Source: an uncultured Bacillus sp.
GTDB lineage: Bacteria > Bacillota > Bacilli > Bacillales > DSM-1321
Direction of reading: 5' to 3'
Assembly (NCBI GenBank): GCA_934215995.1
Contig: CAKQBC010000013.1
Location: 1-17,816 of the forward strand
Length of the DNA: 17,816 nucleotides
Shown piece by piece: positions 1-7,369 of this stretch. The notes under the pieces were generated by a model, which was given only the letters and a program-made list of their open reading frames with translations, was not told the origin of the DNA and searched no databases. Position 1 is the stretch's first letter. Every line of letters starts with the position of its first letter. A program made the position numbers and the translations under genes.

Positions 1-912
1 GTACAATGTCACGGTCTGGATCGGATTCAACTGGAAGAACGTCCGGGCTGACAGTTCATAGCTTAGCTCGCCCAATTGCTCGTTGATGATTTCCTCCCCG
101 GCCAGGTGGATTGTTTTGTCTCCGAAAATCAGGCTTGTGCTTTGGTTGTTGACGTTTTGCACAATCGATTTCACTTCAGGGTGCTTGGCCATGATCATCT
201 CGATCAGCTGCTTTTTCTTTGGAAGCTTTTCGGAAATCGTTACGATCACAACCTGCACTTCCCCTGTCGCAAAGCCGGCACGGACGACAACTGTTCGGAC
301 GATTCCCGCTTTTTTCTTTTCATTGTAAGTCGGGATGCCGAGCTCCTGCAGCAATTGCTTCACCGTGTCTGTGATTTCGTTGCAGGAAGGATGTTGCACC
401 ATGCACGTTTTGATATCGATCAGCCTGTGCGAATTAACCCCGTATAACCCGGCGATGACACGTCCATCTTCTGTCGTGCCGGCTTGGAACTGGCTTTTGT
501 TCCGGTAGCTCCACGGGTCTTCCATGCCAATCGTGTCACGGATATCGAGCTCGTCCACTTTGAATCGTGTATGGCGTTCGAACGCCTGCTTGACGATATC
601 TTTTTTCTCTTTCAGCTGTTGTGCGTATTCCAGGTGCATGATCTGGCAGCCGCCGCATTTATCATAAACCGGGCAAGGCGGCACAACGCGGTGCTTTGAT
701 GGCTTGCGGATTTTCTTTACTTTCGCTTCCGCAAACTTCGGATGCACTTTCGTTGCTTCCGCTACGATTTCCTCGCCAGGAAGCGCTCCCGGTACGAAAA
801 CGACTCCCCGTTTGAAGTAACCGACGCCTTCCCCGTTGATTCCAAGCCGTTTGATTGTCAAAGGGAATGTTTGTCCCGGTGTTATCTTCATTTCTTGCTG
901 TTGTTTCTTCAT
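1..912 (-). CDS. rlmD: 23S rRNA (uracil-C5)-methyltransferase, RlmD/YfjO type, 3' end outside window
   Basis: SAM-dependent methyltransferase of the TrmA/RumA family, which converts a specific uridine of 23S rRNA to 5-methyluridine. The first 304 codons are visible; family members are about 460 residues, so the catalytic SAM-binding domain with its Cys nucleophile and Glu base lies beyond the left edge. Residues 1-70 form a TRAM-like RNA-binding region ([12 protein letters not shown]). C80-x5-C86-x2-C89 ([10 protein letters not shown]), with a later Cys, gives the [4Fe-4S] signature of RumA enzymes. The visible part ends in the family-typical [16 protein letters not shown] at 912 overlaps the alkA stop as ATGA, so translation is probably coupled. 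By recollection the N-terminus is closer to B. subtilis YfjO than to YefA (RlmCD), and YfjO also lies beside the AlkA-like YfjP. The exact target uridine is therefore uncertain. Confidence 0.93.
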   Translation of the reverse strand, partial: MKKQQQEMKITPGQTFPLTIKRLGINGEGVGYFKRGVVFVPGALPGEEIVAEATKVHPKFAEAKVKKIRKPSKHRVVPPCPVYDKCGGCQIMHLEYAQQLKEKKDIVKQAFERHTRFKVDELDIRDTIGMEDPWSYRNKSQFQAGTTEDGRVIAGLYGVNSHRLIDIKTCMVQHPSCNEITDTVKQLLQELGIPTYNEKKKAGIVRTVVVRAGFATGEVQVVIVTISEKLPKKKQLIEMIMAKHPEVKSIVQNVNNQSTSLIFGDKTIHLAGEEIINEQLGELSYELSARTFFQLNPIQTVTLY

Positions 913-1805
913 TTGCTTTTTTCACTCCGTTTTTCTATGCTTCTCCACAAATAGAGCGACGCATAGCTTAAATAAGGCTCCCACTCTTTGCTGTAGGCCG
1001 CCATTTCTTCCATTGTCGGCTTCTCCTGCATCTCCATCAGCTGCTTCAGAGCGTTCTGGATGCCGATATCCGCTTTCGGGAATATATTCGGCCTGCCTAA
1101 CCCGAATAGCAGAAAGCTTTCAGCCGTCCATTTGCCGATTCCCCGTACCCTGGTCAGTTCAGCGATGATTTCTGCATCGCTTTTATCACGCAGGCTCTCC
1201 AAATCAAGCCGCCCTTCTGTGATTTCGGTCGCCAGCCCGATGACATATTCAGCTTTCCGCCCGCTGAATTGCAGCTCCCTTAGTTCTTCGACCGTAAGCT
1301 GTGCCAAAACCTCTGGCCGCGGATAAAACCAGGCTCCTTCGAGCTTCTTGCCATATGTCTCGACAAACCGCTGCGTCAAGACATAGGCGAACTTTAGGTT
1401 CAGCTGCTGGTGGATGATGCTTTTTGCCAGATTCCCGAATAAATCATAATCGAGCAGAATCGCGGTTCCCCGGTGGATATCAAAGATCGATTCCAACGCG
1501 GTCGACTGGAAATGCTCCTGTATCGAACCCATCGGCTTATGCCAATGGAATATCTCGTATATTCTCGAAAGCAGACGGCCTTTAGCTTCCGTATCCTTGC
1601 CTTCTATTATAAAAATCGGTTCATCGACCGTTCCTAATGCCTGAATCGTCACTACGTGAGGAGAATCATTGATGTATAGCGGCACTTTCACAGCCCTGTT
1701 TTCCAAATCGACTGCCTGCAATGGGTCGATTGCTAATCGGTCGAGCACCTTATCGAAATCATATGGTCCCTCGACTGCAATCCTCTCGGTCCACATGCCC
1801 ATCAT
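909..1805 (-). CDS. alkA: DNA-3-methyladenine glycosylase II (AlkA family, YfjP-like)
   Basis: Base-excision repair enzyme that removes alkylated purines such as 3-methyladenine, leaving an abasic site. The 298-residue length is normal for Gram-positive AlkA. A helix-hairpin-helix with Gly-rich turn is at about 216-231 ([10 protein letters not shown]), and the catalytic Asp of the HhH-GPD fold is D246 (FPKADIGIQ). The N-terminal 110 residues match the usual AlkA N-terminal beta domain in position. A GGAGAG ribosome site precedes a cluster of in-frame ATGs at 1805, 1802 and 1796; the first is used here, but the second is equally well spaced. The stop overlaps the rlmD start (ATGA), so repair and rRNA-modification genes form one operon, apparently driven from the extended -10 element at 1828-1836. 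No Ada-type regulator is adjacent. Confidence 0.93.
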   Translation of the reverse strand: MMGMWTERIAVEGPYDFDKVLDRLAIDPLQAVDLENRAVKVPLYINDSPHVVTIQALGTVDEPIFIIEGKDTEAKGRLLSRIYEIFHWHKPMGSIQEHFQSTALESIFDIHRGTAILLDYDLFGNLAKSIIHQQLNLKFAYVLTQRFVETYGKKLEGAWFYPRPEVLAQLTVEELRELQFSGRKAEYVIGLATEITEGRLDLESLRDKSDAEIIAELTRVRGIGKWTAESFLLFGLGRPNIFPKADIGIQNALKQLMEMQEKPTMEEMAAYSKEWEPYLSYASLYLWRSIEKRSEKSK

Positions 1806-1827
1806 CCTCTCTCCAACACTTTTACGT

Positions 1828-1836
1828 ATTATATCA
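1828..1836 (-). promoter_or_regulatory. Extended -10 promoter for alkA-rlmD
   Basis: On the minus strand the sequence TGATATAAT is a perfect TATAAT preceded by TGn, 22 bases upstream of the alkA ATG. A -35 box at 17-18 bp spacing is poor (TTATTC), which is tolerable for an extended -10 promoter. It lies between the pdaA terminator and alkA, so it can drive the operon independently. Confidence 0.5.
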
Positions 1837-1872
1837 TGATTTCCAATAAAAGAATAAAGCTTCGTTTACAGC

Positions 1873-1899
1873 AAAAAAACAGGCAATTGCTTGCCTGTT
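1873..1899 (-). terminator. Intrinsic terminator of pdaA
   Basis: A perfect 9-bp stem (AACAGGCAA with TTGCCTGTT) and a 4-base loop are followed on the minus strand by seven T. It starts one base after the pdaA stop codon. Confidence 0.9.
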
Positions 1900-2694
1900 C
1901 TACATAACCCCATCCTTCATCTCCCGCTCCATGATCAAATCATCGATGCTTTTAAAACGGTAGCCTTGTTTTTTCAAATCCCCGATGACCCTGTCGAGCG
2001 CTTGGGCGTTATCCTTGGAGATGGTATGGATGAGCATGATTGCTCCCGGATGGACCTGTTTCATGATTTGTTCATACGCGTAATCGGCGCCTTTTTGGTT
2101 TTTCACATCCCAGTCCTTGTAGGCGATCGACCAGAAGATATGGGTATAGCCGGCCCGATTGGCGATATCAAGTGTCCTTTCACTGAAGATCCCTCTTGGC
2201 GGACGCAAGTATTGCATCGATTTCTGCCCTGTCAGCTGCTTCGTTTCAACGGCTACTTTATCGAGCTCCGATTTGATTTCAGCTTCTGACATCGTCGTCA
2301 TATCCGGATGGCTCCAGGAGTGGTTGCCGATCAGATGTCCCTCGGCGACCATTCGTTTTGCCAAATCCGGCGCTGATTTCAAATAATGTCCCGTCACAAA
2401 AAAGATTCCGGGTGCCTTATGTTTTTTCAGCACATCGAGGAATTGTCCTGTGTAGCCATTTTCATAGCCATTGTCGAATGTCAGGTAGAGAACCTTTTCT
2501 TTGGCGTCCCCTTTGTAGATTGCCTCGTGTTTGTCCACAATCGCATTCAGCATTTCACCGGCATCCGCCGGCACGCCGTTTTTACTTTTCACAAAGCCCC
2601 ATCCGTAAGATTTATTGGAATGTGCCGCCTGCACGGAAAAAGCAAGCGAGAAACTGAATATGACCGCAGTCAATAGAATGCTGCACTTCTTCAT
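1900..2694 (-). CDS. pdaA: Delta-lactam-biosynthetic de-N-acetylase PdaA (polysaccharide deacetylase)
   Basis: NodB-fold deacetylase. In B. subtilis, PdaA removes the N-acetyl group from muramic acid after amidase cleavage, a step towards muramic delta-lactam in spore cortex; cortex without it cannot be lysed at germination. The protein is 264 residues (B. subtilis PdaA about 263). It has a signal peptide at 1-24 (hydrophobic 5-21, VQA-A cleavage), motif 1 TFDNGYE at 72-78 with Asn where most NodB enzymes have a second Asp (typical of PdaA), zinc-ligand motif HSWSHPD at 125-131, RPPRG at 164-168, DWDV at 194-197 and LIHT at 221-224. The frame stays open 26 codons upstream, but AAAGGAAG lies 8 bases before the ATG at 2694 and the signal peptide begins there. 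It is monocistronic between two terminators. A forespore (sigma-G) promoter is expected from the family, but I could not identify one confidently. Confidence 0.95.
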   Translation of the reverse strand: MKKCSILLTAVIFSFSLAFSVQAAHSNKSYGWGFVKSKNGVPADAGEMLNAIVDKHEAIYKGDAKEKVLYLTFDNGYENGYTGQFLDVLKKHKAPGIFFVTGHYLKSAPDLAKRMVAEGHLIGNHSWSHPDMTTMSEAEIKSELDKVAVETKQLTGQKSMQYLRPPRGIFSERTLDIANRAGYTHIFWSIAYKDWDVKNQKGADYAYEQIMKQVHPGAIMLIHTISKDNAQALDRVIGDLKKQGYRFKSIDDLIMEREMKDGVM

Positions 2695-2770
2695 ATCGGT
2701 CTTCCTTTCTTTTCGCATCTTACTGTTATTATCCGAAAAGAAAACAAAAACATGAGAGGGAAAAGAATGC

Positions 2771-2803
2771 AAAAAACGGACAGCAATAATAATGCTGTCC
2801 GTT
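2771..2803 (-). terminator. Intrinsic terminator of the fumarase gene
   Basis: An 11-bp perfect stem (AACGGACAGCA with TGCTGTCCGTT) and a 7-base loop, followed on the minus strand by a run of six T, just after the fumarase stop codon at 2812. Confidence 0.92.
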
Positions 2804-2811
2804 CTGTTTAA

Positions 2812-4356
2812 TCAAAAAACTCTCTCCGCGAATCTGGATAATCTTTCGAGTGAAGTCGTATCCACGTCCCTATGCAGGCTGTTTCCGTGCGAATCCATCG
2901 TTACGACCGCCTTGAAGCCTTCCACCTTCAGATGCCACATTGCTTCCGGTATCCCGAATTGCATCAGGTCTACGCCTTCGACCGATTTGATGCAGTCAGC
3001 GTAGTACTGCGCAGCACCGCCGATTGCGTTCAGATACACACCGCCATGCTTGCCCAAGGCAGCAAGCGTCTTCGCGCCCATGCCGCCTTTTCCGATGACC
3101 GCGCGGATGCCGAATTTTTTCATGATGTCGCCTTGGTAAGGCTCCTCACGGATGCTAGTTGTCGGGCCTGCCGCCTTCACATGCCATTTGCCGTCTCCAT
3201 CCTTCATCATGACCGGACCGCAATGGTAAATGATCTGCCCATTTAGGTCGATCGGCGCGTCATGATCAGACAGGTATTTATGGATTGCGTCGCGGCCTGT
3301 ATAAATCATGCCGGAAATCTTCACGACATCCCCAACCTTCAGGCTGCGGATTTTTTCTTCTGTGATCGGCGCTTCAAGCACGATTTCAGCCGGTGCTTCT
3401 TCCACTGTTGCAGCGGTCTCTGCCATTGCTTCGTCCAGAAGGCTCACCTTTTCGCCTTCCTGGTAAAGCCACTCGTTGATTTCACCTGTTGCCGGATCCA
3501 CTTTCACACCAAGACGGCGGAATGCCCAACAGTTATAGGCGACAGATACGAAGAAGCTTGCCGGGATCCGGTGCATGACGCCGATTTTGCAGCCGAGCAA
3601 CGTTGTTTCGCCGCCGAAGCCCATTGTGCCGATCCCCAGTTCATTGGCATGCTCCATCACGTATTCTTCAAGCTTGCGCAAGTCTTCGATTGGGTTCACA
3701 TCTTCCGAGCTTCTGAACAATTGTTCTTTTGCGAGCTCATAGCCGGAAGACCTGTCTCCGCCGATGCCGACACCTATGAAGCCGGCACTGCAGCCCTGGC
3801 CTTGTGCCTGGTATACGGAATGCATGATGCATTTGCGGATGCCATCCAAATCGCGCCCTGCACGGCCAAGTCCTTCAAGCTCGCACGGAAGGCTGTATTG
3901 GATATTCTTGTTCTCGCAGCCGCCGCCTTTCAAGATCAGGCGCACATCAATGTAATCGTTCTCCCATTGTTCGAACTTGATGACAGGCACGCCGGCACCA
4001 AGGTTATTGCCGCTGTTTTCCCCTGTCAACGAATCGACTGCGTTCGGGCGCATCTTGCCGTCCTTTGTCGCCTGCACCATCGCATTATAGATCTCCTGCT
4101 TTAATTCAATCTGGTTGACGCCGACCGGCGTTTTGATTTTGAACGTAGGAAGCCCCGTGTCCTGGCAAATCGGCGAAATGTTTTCATCCGCCATGTGGAT
4201 ATTTTCTGAAATGGTCCCCAGGCTCATCGCCGAACGAGTGCCCGCTATTTCCCTTTCTTTTGCCCCTTTGATTGCCCTGCGCACGTCCTTCGGCAGGTTT
4301 GTAGAAGTTTCCACAATCAATTGATACATACTTTCCTTAAACTGCCCTAAGTTCAT
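2812..4356 (-). CDS. fumA: Fumarate hydratase, class I (single-chain, [4Fe-4S])
   Basis: Catalyses reversible hydration of fumarate to L-malate in the TCA cycle, cytosolic. At 514 residues it is a one-piece class I (FumA/FumB-type) fumarase, not the cluster-free class II FumC/CitG known from B. subtilis. The N-terminal alpha part carries ICQDTG (C64), GQGCSAGFIG (C189) and NCWAFRR (C276); by motif position these three Cys are the likely cluster ligands, leaving one iron open for substrate. The C-terminal beta domain starts near 335 (VGDVVKISG) and carries GPTTSIREEPY and GKGGMGAKT. A linker rich in Ala and Glu (about 310-330) joins them. ATG at 4356 has AGGGGG 9 bases upstream. It is monocistronic, with a terminator at 2771-2803. 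Minus-strand TATAAT-like elements lie upstream, but no -35 box is convincing. Class I enzymes are oxygen-sensitive, so a second, class II fumarase elsewhere in the genome would not be surprising. Confidence 0.94.
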   Translation of the reverse strand: MNLGQFKESMYQLIVETSTNLPKDVRRAIKGAKEREIAGTRSAMSLGTISENIHMADENISPICQDTGLPTFKIKTPVGVNQIELKQEIYNAMVQATKDGKMRPNAVDSLTGENSGNNLGAGVPVIKFEQWENDYIDVRLILKGGGCENKNIQYSLPCELEGLGRAGRDLDGIRKCIMHSVYQAQGQGCSAGFIGVGIGGDRSSGYELAKEQLFRSSEDVNPIEDLRKLEEYVMEHANELGIGTMGFGGETTLLGCKIGVMHRIPASFFVSVAYNCWAFRRLGVKVDPATGEINEWLYQEGEKVSLLDEAMAETAATVEEAPAEIVLEAPITEEKIRSLKVGDVVKISGMIYTGRDAIHKYLSDHDAPIDLNGQIIYHCGPVMMKDGDGKWHVKAAGPTTSIREEPYQGDIMKKFGIRAVIGKGGMGAKTLAALGKHGGVYLNAIGGAAQYYADCIKSVEGVDLMQFGIPEAMWHLKVEGFKAVVTMDSHGNSLHRDVDTTSLERLSRFAERVF

Positions 4357-4597
4357 TGCATTTCCCCCTGTGTACTATGTATAATTTTAGAATGTTTTAA
4401 CTTTTTTGACCCATTCCCCATTATACTCCCATGGTTCTGTAAGGGAAAGGAAATGAAACGCTTTCTTTCGATTCCGATGCTGCCCATGTCCGGAATGGCT
4501 GAAGAAGCGTTCTTTTTCCGAAGACGGAAAATGGATGTCCGGAAGGTGAAAACATATATACTATAGATTGAATACGTTACTTTCAGGAGGGATTGAT

Positions 4598-4846
4598 ATG
4601 GCGAAATCGGCAGCAAAGAAGAAAAGGGAAAAGATGCAGCGTGAAGGGATGCGCAATCCGGAGAAAGACAGGGGATTATACGCTTCCGCGGAGATGTACA
4701 GGCGATTGGCCGTCAAAACGGCGAAAACGAAAAAGGATTTGTTATATAAACGGAAAGCAAGGAGCCACTCCCTAGACAATGGCAGGGACGGTTCCTTTTT
4801 TATGCGAAAAAAGGGCGCCTTTACAGGCCCCCTTCTGATCCATTAA
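4598..4846 (+). CDS. Small basic protein of unknown function
   Basis: Not recognised. An AGGAGGG ribosome site lies 6 bases before ATG 4598, so translation initiation looks genuine; the upstream in-frame ATG at 4568 lacks such a site. The 82-residue product is very rich in Lys and Arg in its first 55 residues (MAKSAAKKKREKMQREG, then KTAKTKKDLLYKRKA), predicts as soluble, and could bind nucleic acid, but that is only a charge-based guess. The last 25 residues (from about SHSLDNGRDGSFF) have a different composition and are encoded across a rho-independent terminator (4761-4801) and then across the terminator of the opposing gene (4807-4834). In the neighbouring frame a TAG occurs at 4773-4775 inside the hairpin. 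Either the tail is a conserved end that the terminator happens to overlap, or a frame change has lengthened the protein. Confidence 0.6.
   Translation: MAKSAAKKKREKMQREGMRNPEKDRGLYASAEMYRRLAVKTAKTKKDLLYKRKARSHSLDNGRDGSFFMRKKGAFTGPLLIH
4761..4801 (+). terminator. Intrinsic terminator overlapping the 3' end of the 82-aa ORF
   Basis: Outer stem GGAGCC with GGTTCC (one G-T pair) and inner stem TCCCT with AGGGA, loop of about 10, followed by six T at 4796-4801. The hairpin ends 45 bases before the in-frame stop of the gene that it should terminate. Confidence 0.7.
4807..4834 (-). terminator. Intrinsic terminator of the SE1561-like gene
   Basis: On the minus strand AAGGGGGCCT pairs with AGGCGCCCTT (9 of 10 pairs, one C-C mismatch) around a 4-base loop, followed by six T. 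It starts 9 bases after the stop of the minus-strand gene and faces the plus-strand terminator at 4761-4801. Confidence 0.85.
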
Positions 4847-5022
4847 CGGCTTTTGAATTGCTCGCACTTCGTTTCCAGCTCATCCAACATCTCAATCAGC
4901 CTGTCTACGTCTTCTAAATCCGCAGCTTCAGGGTCAATATTATCGAGAACCTCCAAAAACATTGTCAGCCTTTGCTTCAAGAAATTCATTTGTTCGTCTT
5001 TATTCATGATTGGTGATCCCAT
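4843..5022 (-). CDS. SE1561-like small acidic protein, unknown function
   Basis: A 59-residue acidic protein predicted as almost wholly helical and probably coiled-coil (NFLKQRLTMFLEVLDNID, then DLEDVDRLIEMLDELETK). It resembles the uncharacterised SE1561 family of Bacillales; that match is from memory of the sequence pattern. The frame is open 41 codons further upstream, but AAAGGAG lies 6 bases before the ATG at 5022, and an internal ATG (residue 6, MNKDEQ) is an alternative start. It has no membrane segment and no catalytic motif. It has its own promoter candidate (5068-5096) and its own terminator, so it is a single-gene unit divergent from yfkAB. Confidence 0.75.
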   Translation of the reverse strand: MGSPIMNKDEQMNFLKQRLTMFLEVLDNIDPEAADLEDVDRLIEMLDELETKCEQFKSR

Positions 5023-5067
5023 GTTGTACTCCTTTCGTGCCTGGTGCACGTTTTCTATCGTATGTCT

Positions 5068-5096
5068 ATTCTCTAACAAACTCGCCAGGATTTCAA
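5068..5096 (-). promoter_or_regulatory. Sigma-A-like promoter of the SE1561-like gene
   Basis: On the minus strand TTGAAA (5091-5096; 5 of 6 to TTGACA), a 17-bp spacer and GAGAAT (5068-5073; 4 of 6 to TATAAT), about 45 bases upstream of the ATG at 5022. Confidence 0.4.
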
Positions 5097-5124
5097 ATAT
5101 TACTTGTCCAATATGCCTGCTTCG

Positions 5125-5153
5125 TTGACAAAACTGAAATTTCATTCTATTTT
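5125..5153 (+). promoter_or_regulatory. Sigma-A promoter of yfkAB
   Basis: A perfect TTGACA (5125-5130), a 17-bp spacer and TATTTT (5148-5153; 4 of 6). The predicted start is near 5160, giving a leader of about 45 bases before the GTG start of yfkAB. Confidence 0.6.
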
Positions 5154-5205
5154 ACCAATACATGCATAAAATTAAATCTACACCCTATGGTTAGGAGAAT
5201 TAAAA

Positions 5206-6336
5206 GTGATTACTGAACTTAGTTTGCCAAAAATAACGCCTTCCTATGACCCATGGGAAGCATATAATGATATCGAACAGTACGGAAAGCCGACGCTGAC
5301 GAATATCGAATTCACCACAACCAACCTTTGCAATATGCGCTGTGAGCATTGCGCAGTTGGGTACACCCTAGCCGCTAAGGACCCCGACGGCCTTCCAATC
5401 GACCTGATCCTCAGCCGCCTGGATGAAGTACAAGAATTGAAGACATTAAGCATCACGGGCGGAGAGCCGATGCTATCCAAAAAAAGCGTCAGGGAATATG
5501 TTGTGCCCCTGTTGAAATATGCCCGTGAAAGAGGCATCCGCACACAGATGAACTCCAACCTTACGATTGACCTGGTTCGCTATGATGACATCCTTCCTTA
5601 TTTGGATGTACTGCATATTTCCCATAACTGGGGCACCATCGACCAGTTCATTGACAACGGCTTTGCGATGATGGACAGAAAACCGACGCGCGAACAGCGT
5701 GCGAAACTGTTCGAAAAAATGATCGACAATAGCCGAGAATTGATCAAGCAAGGGCTGTTCGTATCGACAGAAACGATGATCTCAAAACGGACTCTTCCCT
5801 TTTTGGAGGATATCCACAAACAAATCGTCAATGAAATGCTATGTGAAAGGCATGAGGTGCATCCTATGTACCCGAGCGACTTCGCCTCTGCCCTTGATGC
5901 TGTATCGCTTCCGCAAATCCGAGATGCATACCATCGTCTACTCGACAACCGCGATGAAAATGTATGGATGCTGTTCGGGACGCTTCCATTCTATTCATGC
6001 AGCATAGAGAAGGAAGATATCGACTTGCTGCTGAAGCTGCAAAAAGCAAAAAATGTGACTGTCCGCAACGATCCGGATGGCCGCTCACGCCTGAACATCA
6101 ATATTTTCACAGGTGAAATCATCGTGACCGACTTCGGTGATGCACCGCCGCTTGGCAACATCCAACAGAATACGCTTCAGGAAGCCTATGATAACTGGCA
6201 GCGGACACCGCTTGCCAAATCACTGAGCTGCCACTGCCCGAAAGTGAAATGCCTCGGCCCGAATGTGCTGGTTAAAGATGCTTATTACTCCGACGTCGAC
6301 TTCCTGCAAAGAAAAGCAAACCCGATCTTCACATAG
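5206..6336 (+). CDS. yfkAB: Radical SAM/CxCxxxxC motif protein YfkAB
   Basis: Radical SAM protein of unknown substrate. The canonical cluster motif C42-x3-C46-x2-C49 (CNMRCEHC) binds the [4Fe-4S] that cleaves S-adenosylmethionine, and ITGGEP at 83-88 is the SAM-contacting motif. A second cysteine group, C342-x-C344-x4-C349 (CHCPKVKC), near the C-terminus defines this subfamily and resembles an auxiliary-cluster site, though it is shorter than a SPASM domain. Length is 376 residues, as expected for the fused YfkA/YfkB protein. The start is GTG at 5206, with AGGAG 8 bases upstream; no in-frame ATG fits better. It has its own TTGACA promoter and a strong terminator and faces yfkD. No obvious peptide substrate is encoded next to it, although the small basic protein at 4598 is close. 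Confidence 0.93.
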   Translation: MITELSLPKITPSYDPWEAYNDIEQYGKPTLTNIEFTTTNLCNMRCEHCAVGYTLAAKDPDGLPIDLILSRLDEVQELKTLSITGGEPMLSKKSVREYVVPLLKYARERGIRTQMNSNLTIDLVRYDDILPYLDVLHISHNWGTIDQFIDNGFAMMDRKPTREQRAKLFEKMIDNSRELIKQGLFVSTETMISKRTLPFLEDIHKQIVNEMLCERHEVHPMYPSDFASALDAVSLPQIRDAYHRLLDNRDENVWMLFGTLPFYSCSIEKEDIDLLLKLQKAKNVTVRNDPDGRSRLNINIFTGEIIVTDFGDAPPLGNIQQNTLQEAYDNWQRTPLAKSLSCHCPKVKCLGPNVLVKDAYYSDVDFLQRKANPIFT

Positions 6337-6338
6337 AG

Positions 6339-6371
6339 AAAAAAGTCCGTTCATAAGAAACGGACTTTTTT
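6339..6371. terminator. Bidirectional terminator between yfkAB and yfkD
   Basis: A perfect 13-bp inverted repeat (AAAAAAGTCCGTT with AACGGACTTTTTT) and a 7-base loop. Because the stem itself ends in A6/T6, it gives a G-C-containing hairpin followed by T on both strands and can serve both convergent genes. Confidence 0.92.
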
Positions 6372-6395
6372 CACTTTCTACATACAGCCTTCTTG

Positions 6396-7211
6396 TTATC
6401 TTGGGCGGTCTGTCGCAATGAATCCGAACGAAATATAATCTTGGACCGGAATCCATGCGCCGATGCCCTGTGAAGTCACATTTTTGACGACGAGGGATTT
6501 TTTGTTCCCCCGGAGGACAAGATAGACTTCCCCGTACGTCACTTTCCCTTTTTCATTGACGGCGCTCGCATAGGCATACAGATAGCCGAGCCTGCTTGGG
6601 GCGACGTTATAAATACGTTCGCTTTTCGTGCCCGCTCCGACAACCGTCTCGAACGACAGAGGCAGGTTCGTCCGTTTGGATGCTTTTAGCAGCATCATTT
6701 TCTGAACATCCTGGGAATGAGGGACTTTTGCTGTCAGGCCGCCATGGACGGTCTTTTGCATTTCCTGTACATAATGCATCGGATAGATTTGGTTCCCTCC
6801 GCGATTATCGACGAAGTTCGTGTTGATCTTTTGGTATTCCCAATTCGGCACTGTTTCCTTCGACTCATATTGCAGCGCCCATGAACCGAGGTAAATGGTT
6901 GCACGATATCCGAGCGCAAACGGCGCTTTCGCAATCGAAGATTCATTGAGGATACGGATCAGCTCCGGATTCTCGATCTTCACATTGGAGGACTTGATCA
7001 GCTGTTTCGTCAGATTGCTCGGCTGCAGATATGGCAAGTCCTGGCTTGAATTCGGATACGTATTTTCCTTTGCGATCGGCAGCACTGTCGATGGGACTTT
7101 GACAGTGACGGCGTTGTTATCCTCCGCCTTTTTATTTGCAGCTGCCTCCATGAAAGCAGGATTTGCGGTTAACAATAGGGACATACAGATGAATACGACT
7201 AATTTCCTCAT
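6396..7211 (-). CDS. yfkD: YfkD-like exported protein, unknown function
   Basis: The 271-residue product matches the YfkD family of Bacillales (about 264 residues in B. subtilis), whose biochemical role I do not know. A signal peptide at 1-24 (MRKLVVFICMSLLLTANPAF, then MEAAA) predicts export; there is no lipobox, so the protein should be released or held at the wall. The mature part has Lys-rich linkers, then a compact region with YRATIYLGSWAL, VPNWEYQKIN and a C-terminal GAWIPVQDYISFGF. No catalytic motif stands out. The frame is open 36 codons upstream, but AAAGGAG 8 bases before the ATG at 7211 and the signal peptide decide the start. It is transcribed alone towards yfkAB, sharing the bidirectional terminator. 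I could not identify a convincing sigma-B or sigma-A promoter. Confidence 0.88.
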   Translation of the reverse strand: MRKLVVFICMSLLLTANPAFMEAAANKKAEDNNAVTVKVPSTVLPIAKENTYPNSSQDLPYLQPSNLTKQLIKSSNVKIENPELIRILNESSIAKAPFALGYRATIYLGSWALQYESKETVPNWEYQKINTNFVDNRGGNQIYPMHYVQEMQKTVHGGLTAKVPHSQDVQKMMLLKASKRTNLPLSFETVVGAGTKSERIYNVAPSRLGYLYAYASAVNEKGKVTYGEVYLVLRGNKKSLVVKNVTSQGIGAWIPVQDYISFGFIATDRPR

Positions 7212-7336
7212 AAGGCAAACTCCTTTTCTAAAGAGGTGAATAAAAATCCTACCCTTATGATTCAACGAGCCAGAACATAATATGCAAGGCTGGAAAAAAG
7301 AAAACGCTTTGTAATACATTTGTAAAATTTCGAATA

Positions 7337-7365
7337 TTTACTTTATTATCCAATGGAGTTATAAT
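7337..7365 (+). promoter_or_regulatory. Sigma-A promoter of an unassigned plus-strand transcript
   Basis: TTTACT (7337-7342; 4 of 6), a 17-bp spacer and a perfect TATAAT (7360-7365). No listed gene lies downstream on the plus strand before the terminator at 7615-7653, so this promoter points into the yfkD-yfkE intergenic region. Confidence 0.55.
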
Positions 7366-7369
7366 TACG

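Noticed and set aside
3262..4104. 280-codon open frame on the plus strand
   Set aside because: It lies wholly antisense within the fumarase gene, has no ribosome site and a Cys/His-rich composition typical of a reverse-frame shadow.
4353..4616. 87-codon minus-strand frame upstream of the fumarase gene
   Set aside because: It overlaps the fumarase promoter region and the start of the plus-strand gene, with no ribosome site or domain.
7212..7280. GGGTAG on the minus strand upstream of yfkD as a sigma-B -10 element
   Set aside because: No GTTTAA-like -35 at 13-15 bases; the nearest GTTCTG is at the wrong spacing.
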